NCBI GenBank assembly: GCA_963777045.1
Contig: CAVZPD010000006.1
Location: forward strand, 62,001 to 126,000
Length of the DNA stretch: 64,000 nucleotides
Origin: JAPSGM01 sp963777045
Lineage (GTDB): Bacteria; Chloroflexota; Limnocylindria; QHBO01
Reading direction: 5' to 3'
Numbering within the stretch: position 1 is the first letter of the stretch; each line of letters starts with the position of its first letter. This document shows, piece by piece, positions 59,221-64,000 of this stretch. The notes under the pieces are model-generated. The model made no database searches and was not told the DNA's origin. It saw nothing but the letters and a program-made list of their open reading frames with translations. Both the position numbers and the translations under genes were made by a program.

Positions 59221-59942
59221 GAGGGCGCATCCTCCTCCATCGGCTCCTGCTGGCTGAGCCAGGCATCGAGCTCACCCATGTCGCTCACCGTCACGGTGGT
59301 GGTCATGATCGTGTGCCCGTAGCCGCACAGCTCGGCGCACACGACCGAGTAGGTGCCGTTCTCGGTGGCCGTGACGTAGGCCTCGGTGGGCCGCCCGGGG
59401 ACGGCATCCTGCTTCACTCCCAGGGCGGGAAGCCAGAGGGAGTGGATCGCGTCGTTCGAATCGATCACGAGGTGCACTCGCTCGTCCACCGGGATGCGCA
59501 GCTCCTTCGCGGTCACGTGGGCTGCCGGGTAGTCGAAGCTCCATTCCCACTGCTTTCCGTGCACCTGGACCTCGAAGGCGGCCTGTTCCGCGCCCCGGAT
59601 CTCCACCAGGCCGAAGGCGCCATAGATGAACAGGGCCACGACCATCGCGGTGGTCACCACCAGCCACGCCGCCTGCAGGCCGGCGTGGCTCTCGATCGCC
59701 GGTGCGTCGTCCGCCCCCTCTCGCGACCGGAACGACCACGCGGTGTAGGCCATGCCGACCACCACGAACATCAGGACCGGAATCGAGACGGCGGTGAGGA
59801 GGACGAAGGCGCGGTCCTCCACCTCCGCCTCGTGCGAGGCGATTTGCGGCAGGACCTGGATGCCCACCACCAGGAACACCCCGATGGCGGACAGGATGGC
59901 CCAGGCCGCGAAGGCGATCAGCGCATGCCGGCCCGGGCTCAT
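59217..59942 (-). CDS. ctaC: Cytochrome c oxidase subunit II
   Basis: A 241-residue protein with an N-terminal signal/membrane helix, a second membrane region (SIPVLMFVVVGMAYTAW) and a third hydrophobic helix near residue 105 (WLVVTTAMVVALFIYGAF). The soluble CuA domain shows GKQWEWSFDYP, the His in IHSLWLPALGVKQDAVPGR and the binuclear copper motif CAELCGYGHTIM (two Cys, His, Met). It accepts electrons from cytochrome c or a blue copper protein. No cytochrome c domain is fused. It comes after the blue-copper lipoprotein gene and overlaps subunit I by ATGA. Confidence 0.94.
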   Translation of the reverse strand: MSPGRHALIAFAAWAILSAIGVFLVVGIQVLPQIASHEAEVEDRAFVLLTAVSIPVLMFVVVGMAYTAWSFRSREGADDAPAIESHAGLQAAWLVVTTAMVVALFIYGAFGLVEIRGAEQAAFEVQVHGKQWEWSFDYPAAHVTAKELRIPVDERVHLVIDSNDAIHSLWLPALGVKQDAVPGRPTEAYVTATENGTYSVVCAELCGYGHTIMTTTVTVSDMGELDAWLSQQEPMEEDAPS

Positions 59943-60009
59943 GGGCGAGCCCTGCGGCCGGCCACGGGCACCTGGTCCGACATGCGCGATGGTTGCACGC
60001 TGGCGATTG

Positions 60010-60444
60010 CTACTCGACGGTGAGCGTGGTGTGCATGCCCTTGCCGTAGTGGGCGAGGAGGTTGCAGAAGATCACGTAGTGGCCCGGCTCGAGGTTCACC
60101 GTCAGGGTGGCGCCCTGCGCGCCGGACTCGATGTCCTCGACCTCGTCGATCGCGGTCAGCTGATCGGAGTCCTCTGGGATCTGGTCCTCGACCACCGGCA
60201 GCTCGTCCTCGGCGAGGTCCGTGCTGACCACGACGAATTCGTGGGTCTCGTCACCGTTGTTGTCGATGTTGAAGGTAACGTCGCCTGCCGGCACCGTGTT
60301 GGTGCCCAGGTCGATCTCCCACTCCTGCAGCGTGGCATTGACGGTGCCGTCACCGCTGCCACCACCTCCGGGCGTGGGGGTGCTGCTACTCGAGCAGGCG
60401 GCGAGCAGAACGCCCGCAGCCAGGAACGTCGTGATACGTCGCAC
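60010..60444 (-). CDS. Cupredoxin-like (blue copper) lipoprotein
   Basis: A 144-residue protein with a lipobox (GVLLAACSSSS) and a Gly/Ser-rich linker. The cupredoxin fold is visible as ATLQEWEIDLGTNTVPAGDVTFNIDNNGDETHEFVVV, with the first His ligand in THEF. The C-terminal loop FCNLLAHYGKGMHTTLTV supplies Cys, His and Met. These four are the type 1 copper set. It is thus an exported electron carrier, probably the donor for the oxidase encoded next to it. GTG 60444 is chosen because AGGAGG lies upstream and the signal peptide starts there; the frame open to 60546 is not needed. Confidence 0.8.
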   Translation of the reverse strand: MRRITTFLAAGVLLAACSSSSTPTPGGGGSGDGTVNATLQEWEIDLGTNTVPAGDVTFNIDNNGDETHEFVVVSTDLAEDELPVVEDQIPEDSDQLTAIDEVEDIESGAQGATLTVNLEPGHYVIFCNLLAHYGKGMHTTLTVE

Positions 60445-60548
60445 TTCTCCGGCCTCCTCCTTCGGCGCACTGGGTCGTACGGACGGCGCCTTGTCCCTTA
60501 GGATCGGCTGCGCTTGCTCGGCGGTCATATACTCGGAACCAGCCATTC

Positions 60549-61658
60549 TTGGAGTACCTTTTGGCCATCCCGGTGTACTCGGGTACCGCTCGGGAGCTCA
60601 CTTCGACGACCGAGCCGCCTCTCCATCTGACGCCCGATGCGCGTCTTGCCTCGACGTGGTGGAACCGTCTTCCCGAGAGGCAGGTACGCGCCGACCGGCG
60701 TCCCTGGCTGGTCCGCGCAGCGCTCGACATCGCCGCCGTTGGATTCATCGTGGTGGCCTTCATGCAGACCGCCGTATCGGCCGAGCTGATGTTCCACGGC
60801 GTCTTCGTGATGCTGGTCCTGCACGCATTTCTGTTCGGCCTGCGCGGAACGCTGATCAGGATCGGCCTGGTCTTGATTCCGCTCCTCGTCTACGCCGAGG
60901 CGACCGTTTTCGGGCTGGACGAGCCGCCGCTCGAGCTGACCGAGTGGCCCCTCATGTTCGTCATCGCCATCATGGTGGCCTGGATGGCCGACCGCCGGTT
61001 GACGACCTCGCGCCGCTACGCCTCCCTCTTCCGCAACGCCAGCGAGCGGCTCCTGACGGTCGAGGAGAACGAGCGGCGCCGCGTCGCGCGTGAGCTCCAC
61101 GACGGCGTGGGCCAGGTCCTCACCGCGCTGACGCTGACCCTGGACGCCGCGGAGCAGGAGGCGAGCCCGCGCATCGCTCGGCAGCGGATCGCCACCGCCC
61201 GCAGCCTGGCCGATACGGCGCTTGCAGGGACGCGCGAGCTTTCGCATCGCATGCGTCCCGCCCGGATCGAGGAGCGCGGCCTGGTGACAGCGCTGCGCGA
61301 CCTCGCCACGCAGTCAGGATTTCCGATCACCGTCACGGCGGAGATGAGCAGCCCGCAATCGGCCCTGGGCCCCACGGCGACGGTCGAGCTCTACCGGATC
61401 GTCCAGGAGGCGCTCGCCAACGCCGCGCGTCACAGCGGGGCCGAGCGGGCGTCGGTAGCCGTCAGCGAGGATGACGGACAGGTGCGGGTCGTCGTCTCCG
61501 ACGAGGGACGTGGCTTCGACCCGGAGGCCGTTCCCGACGACGGCATCGGCCTGGCCGGCATGCTCGAGCGTGCCAGGCTCATTGGCGGGGACCTGCGCAT
61601 CGACAGCGGCCCCGCCGGGACGCGCGTCAGCGCCTCGGTTCCGTTGGGCGTGCAGTGA
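60549..61658 (+). CDS. Sensor histidine kinase (NarL/DegS type)
   Basis: A 369-residue kinase. About four membrane helices lie between residues 55 and 150 (AALDIAAVGFIVVAFMQ through PLMFVIAIMVAWMA), with no extracellular domain of size. The HisKA_3 dimerisation domain reads ENERRRVARELHDGVGQVLTALTL, with His184 as phosphoacceptor. The HATPase_c domain has the N box QEALANAARHSGA and VSDEGRGFDPE. The start is uncertain: TTG 60549 opens the frame, with TATACT 15 nt upstream (60528-60533). It forms a two-gene unit with the response regulator and is divergent from the oxidase operon, so may sense the membrane or oxygen state. Confidence 0.88.
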   Translation: MEYLLAIPVYSGTARELTSTTEPPLHLTPDARLASTWWNRLPERQVRADRRPWLVRAALDIAAVGFIVVAFMQTAVSAELMFHGVFVMLVLHAFLFGLRGTLIRIGLVLIPLLVYAEATVFGLDEPPLELTEWPLMFVIAIMVAWMADRRLTTSRRYASLFRNASERLLTVEENERRRVARELHDGVGQVLTALTLTLDAAEQEASPRIARQRIATARSLADTALAGTRELSHRMRPARIEERGLVTALRDLATQSGFPITVTAEMSSPQSALGPTATVELYRIVQEALANAARHSGAERASVAVSEDDGQVRVVVSDEGRGFDPEAVPDDGIGLAGMLERARLIGGDLRIDSGPAGTRVSASVPLGVQ

Positions 61659-61671
61659 GGAGGGCGACGAG

Positions 61672-62313
61672 ATGACGCCGATTCGCGTGGGGATCGTCGA
61701 TGACCACGCCCTCGTCCGCGAGGGGTTGCGCCTGATCCTCGACGCCGAACCCGAAATCGAGATCGTCGGCGAGGCCAGCGATCACGCCGCAGGCCTTTCG
61801 TTGGCGGCGCAGCGCCGCCCCCACGTCATGCTCGTGGACCTGACGCTCGGCGACGAGGACGGCCTCTCGCTGGTCAAGGATCTGCGAGCGCGGTACCCGC
61901 GCATCCGGGTCGTCGCCGTCACGATGCACCACCACGAGGAGACCGTGCGCCAGGCGTTCCTGTCCGGTGCGGCGGGCTACATCGTCAAGGGGGCCGCCAG
62001 CTCGGACCTCATCGCCGCCATCCGCGCCGTGGCGAAGAACCAGCACTACGTCCATCCACTGGTCGCTTCGGTGGTGGTCGCCGATTCGCTGCGCTGGCTG
62101 CGCCAGTCGGATCGCCTCAGTACGCGCGAGGTGGAGGTCCTGCGCCTGATGAGCTCCGGCCGGACGGCGGATGAAGCAGGACGCGCCCTCGGCATCAGCG
62201 CCCATACCGTCCGACGCCACCTCGCCAACATGGGCACAAAGCTCGGGGTGCACGGGCGCGTCGCCCTGACCCGCTACGCAGTGGAGAACCACCTCGTCTA
62301 TCCCGACGGCTAG
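61672..62313 (+). CDS. NarL/FixJ family response regulator
   Basis: A 213-residue two-domain regulator. Residues 1-120 are a receiver with acidic DD (10-11), phosphoacceptor Asp56 in VMLVDLTLGDEDG and Lys in AAGYIVKGAAS. Residues about 148-210 are a LuxR-type helix-turn-helix (LSTREVEVLRLMSSGRTADEAGRALGISAHTVRRHLANM). The ATG has AGGAGG about 9 nt upstream. It is 13 bp after the kinase gene. Candidate targets are the divergent oxidase operon, but no operator is evident. Confidence 0.92.
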   Translation: MTPIRVGIVDDHALVREGLRLILDAEPEIEIVGEASDHAAGLSLAAQRRPHVMLVDLTLGDEDGLSLVKDLRARYPRIRVVAVTMHHHEETVRQAFLSGAAGYIVKGAASSDLIAAIRAVAKNQHYVHPLVASVVVADSLRWLRQSDRLSTREVEVLRLMSSGRTADEAGRALGISAHTVRRHLANMGTKLGVHGRVALTRYAVENHLVYPDG

Positions 62314-62324
62314 GCGGGACGCGC

Positions 62325-63300
62325 TCAGCGCGAGGGCAGTGCCTGCAGCAAGGGTTCGATCTCTTCGCGCGTCACGACGGTGTCCCACGAACCGATGATG
62401 GTGCCGTCCGCGCCGATCAGGAAGGTCCACGGCTCGCGGAAGTCCCCGCTCTCGGTGGCCAGCCACTCGACAGCGGTCGGGTTCAGCTCCTGTGCCTCGA
62501 AGTCGCTCCAGATCTCGACGTGGATGAAGGCCGCGCGATCGCCGTAGTCGGCGGCGAGCTCCTGGACCAGGTCGGTCACCGGCCCGCAGAACCGGCTGAC
62601 GCAGAAGACCGGCGTCGAGAAGACGACGAGGGCCGGCTCGCCAGCCGCCAGCGCATCGGCGATGGAAACCTGGTGCAGCTCCGGATCGGGAATCGGGTTG
62701 TCGCCGGAGGCGCGCGAGTCGATCGCGACGCTGGCGACGCCCGGGTCGCCCATGACGGCGTTGTCGCTGGCCGGGGCGGGATCGCCGACTGAGAGGACCA
62801 TCGGCTCGTCCAGCACCTGCAAGGCGGTGACGGTGGCGAAGTCGGATCCGTCGGCCAGCTTGCCCTGGGCAAGCACCTGCCAGAAGCCGGCCGTCGGGAA
62901 GACGACGTCATCGGCGGCGTAGACCCCGTGCCCGTCCGACGGGAAGGTAAGGGTCGGCTGCTGCCCGGTGTCGGGCGGCGACTCCGGGATGGGCAGGAAG
63001 TGAGCGGTCACGTCGCCCATGTCGGGTGCCTCCGGGGGCGAATCGGTGCCGTCGCCGGCGTAGGCGAAGCCCAGCTGGACGTCGCCGAAGCTGAGCCAGC
63101 GGTTATCCGCGCGAGAGGAGGGCCACCAGCACGCGCGCGGGCCGATCGACGACGATCTGGTAGGTGGCAACCTCGGCCACGATGCTCGACGGATCAGGCG
63201 ATGGCGCTGGAGTCTGCGATGGAGCGGAGCCGGTGCAGCCACCCACCACCAGTGCGAGCGTTGCGAGCGCCCCGACCAGCAGCCGGTTCACGTGGCGCAC
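62325..63300 (-). CDS. Thioredoxin-fold lipoprotein, frameshifted
   Basis: The gene starts at ATG 63300 with a lipoprotein signal ending VVGGCTGS and runs to VLVALLSRG, where a stop appears at 63103. The other frame continues with DNRWLSFGDVQLGFAYAG and stays open to the stop at 62325. One extra base near 63106-63113 (CGCGG in place of CGCG) explains the break; the joined protein would be about 324 residues. The C-terminal half has a thioredoxin-like domain with STPVFCVSRFCGPVTDLVQELAADYGD (CxxxxC instead of CxxC) and EPWTFLIGADGTIIGSW. This fits a copper- or thiol-linked redox lipoprotein. The start overlaps the previous lipoprotein gene by 13 bp. Confidence 0.7.
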
Positions 63301-63701
63301 GCGGGTGGCTCCTCTCCCAGCGCCCGGAGGGCGACATCGGTCCGGTCCTTCAGCGCCTGGAGGTCACCGTACAGGACGCCGGCTCCCACCGATTGGCCGT
63401 AGTCCGCCTCGACCTGCTGCATGGCCTGGAGCACCGACGCCTGCACCGAACGATCGAGCCGATGATCCGCGGCGAGCAGGTGCAGCTGGTCGTGCGCTCG
63501 ATTGGTGAAGTCGCGCGCGGAGGCATCGACGTCGGGAAGGCCCTGCAGCGCCTGGCACAGCCCCGCCGATGCCTGGACCAGCCCATGCGAGACCATGGCG
63601 CCCGGGGTTGCCTGCGCCGCGCAGCCGCCCGCGAGGGCCAGGCACGCCAGCGTCGCCACCGAGAGGGCGGTCCGCGCGGGAAGAGGCCGGTGCGGTCTCA
63701 C
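63288..63701 (-). CDS. Small lipoprotein of unknown function
   Basis: A 137-residue protein from GTG 63701 with signal sequence ALSVATLACLALAGGC (lipobox LAGGC). The mature part is helical: GLVQASAGLCQALQGL, ASARDFTNRAHDQLHLLAADHRLDRSVQASVLQAMQQVEADY. One conserved-looking Cys (GLCQAL) lies near residue 50 and another near the C-terminus (PPACAT). No family is recognised. Its start overlaps the upstream gene (GTGA) and its stop overlaps the start of the thioredoxin-fold lipoprotein, so the three are one operon. Confidence 0.65.
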   Translation of the reverse strand: MRPHRPLPARTALSVATLACLALAGGCAAQATPGAMVSHGLVQASAGLCQALQGLPDVDASARDFTNRAHDQLHLLAADHRLDRSVQASVLQAMQQVEADYGQSVGAGVLYGDLQALKDRTDVALRALGEEPPACAT

Positions 63702-64000
63702 GACGACTCGGGGAAGATCGATGGGTCGGCTGCGTACGCCCACATGGTGATGGGCTGCAGCCGGAAGAGCACGACATCGCCCCATGAGTACGGGCTGGAT
63801 CCGTAGACATCGGTCCAGGTGCCGAGGATCTGGTCATGGTCAGGGTGGCTCCGCTCGACCCACTCCACGCGACCGTTGACGACTACCGCGATCCGGTCAC
63901 CGTCGACGTGCGCCGCCGAGCAGGCCGGGTTGGCCCGCAGGTGGCGCACCTTGCTGGCCGCGCGGCCCGTCGAGAGCGTGAAGCGCCCGTGGATGAAGAG
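63698..64000 (-). CDS. Pyridoxamine 5'-phosphate oxidase-family (split barrel) protein, C-terminal part
   Basis: The frame is open from base 64000, so the N-terminus lies beyond the window. The visible 100 residues include FIHGRFTLSTGRAASKVRHLRANPACSAAHVDGDRIAVVVNGRVEWV, which has the K-RHLR-NP-----H-DGDR-AV-V-G pattern of split-barrel FMN/F420-binding proteins. The C-terminus SSPYSWGDVVLFRLQPITMWAYA also fits. Such proteins reduce or bind flavins or haem. GTGA links it to the next lipoprotein gene. Confidence 0.7.
   Translation of the reverse strand, partial: LFIHGRFTLSTGRAASKVRHLRANPACSAAHVDGDRIAVVVNGRVEWVERSHPDHDQILGTWTDVYGSSPYSWGDVVLFRLQPITMWAYAADPSIFPESS

Overview
The window is a GC-rich bacterial chromosome segment (roughly 68-70% GC by eye) with densely packed genes, many 4-bp ATGA/GTGA overlaps, frequent GTG/TTG starts and one tRNA. 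No rRNA, phage, insertion sequence or CRISPR array is visible. The gene mix suggests a Chloroflexota lineage (Limnocylindria-like) or, less likely, an actinobacterium. It includes a probable F420-type luciferase-like enzyme, an AfsR/SARP-type regulator, a fused peptide-ABC permease/ATPase, a DUF5808-like protein, an A2-type haem-copper oxidase and a BldC-like helix-turn-helix protein. That assignment is inference from gene content. Many genes have a TANNNT box 6-10 nt before the start codon and no Shine-Dalgarno, so leaderless transcription seems common.

Layout. 1-4.8 kb: catabolic and hypothetical genes (LLM-class enzyme fragment, dodecin, frameshifted PHP phosphoesterase, phosphotriesterase-like hydrolase, a glutamate dehydrogenase homologue lacking two usual active-site lysines, a lipoprotein). 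4.8-6.6 kb: large subunit of a B12-dependent acyl-CoA mutase. 6.8-9.4 kb: a ferric-reductase-like membrane protein, two small envelope proteins and an ApbE flavin transferase, probably one redox operon. 9.4-15.5 kb: 5'-3' exonuclease, SpoIID-domain protein, small membrane proteins, a CysS/MshC-type ligase and an APH-type kinase. 15.5-21.3 kb: a complete oligopeptide ABC importer on the minus strand. 21.5-29 kb: S9 peptidase, penicillin-acylase-family hydrolase, XRE-nuclease fusion and acyl-CoA dehydrogenase.

29-35.6 kb: an FTR1 iron permease behind a DtxR/IdeR-like operator, dienelactone hydrolase, TPR-rhomboid protease, BldC-like regulator, a glycosyltransferase carrying a CysS-tail-like domain, and a DUF3352 protein. 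35.6-40 kb: a spermidine/putrescine-type ABC importer (order A-D-B-C) plus a cupin. 40-47 kb: an EamA transporter; a translationally coupled trio (fused 2-oxoacid dehydrogenase E1, FabD-like acyltransferase, DNA glycosylase); a helically phased array of GTTGC-N7-GCAAC dyads; and a CoA-transferase. 47-53.4 kb: universal stress protein, secreted proteins and the SARP-STAND regulator. 53.4-55.7 kb: tRNA-Arg(UCU), small genes and dispersed DnaA-box sequences. 55.7-64 kb: an aerobic terminal oxidase island (ctaG, then subunits III, I and II plus a blue-copper lipoprotein), a divergent NarL-type two-component system, and lipoproteins including a frameshifted thioredoxin-fold protein.

Functionally the segment describes a heterotrophic aerobe that takes up peptides and polyamines, degrades acyl-CoAs and respires oxygen. 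The clearest gene-regulatory logic is iron control of FTR1. The least explained structures are the dyad array at 45.6-45.8 kb, the 11-bp-periodic CTTACC repeats at 6.7 and 41.3 kb, and the DnaA-box group near 54 kb. Three genes show single-base frameshifts and one has an in-frame stop after its best ribosome binding site, so part of this may be assembly error.
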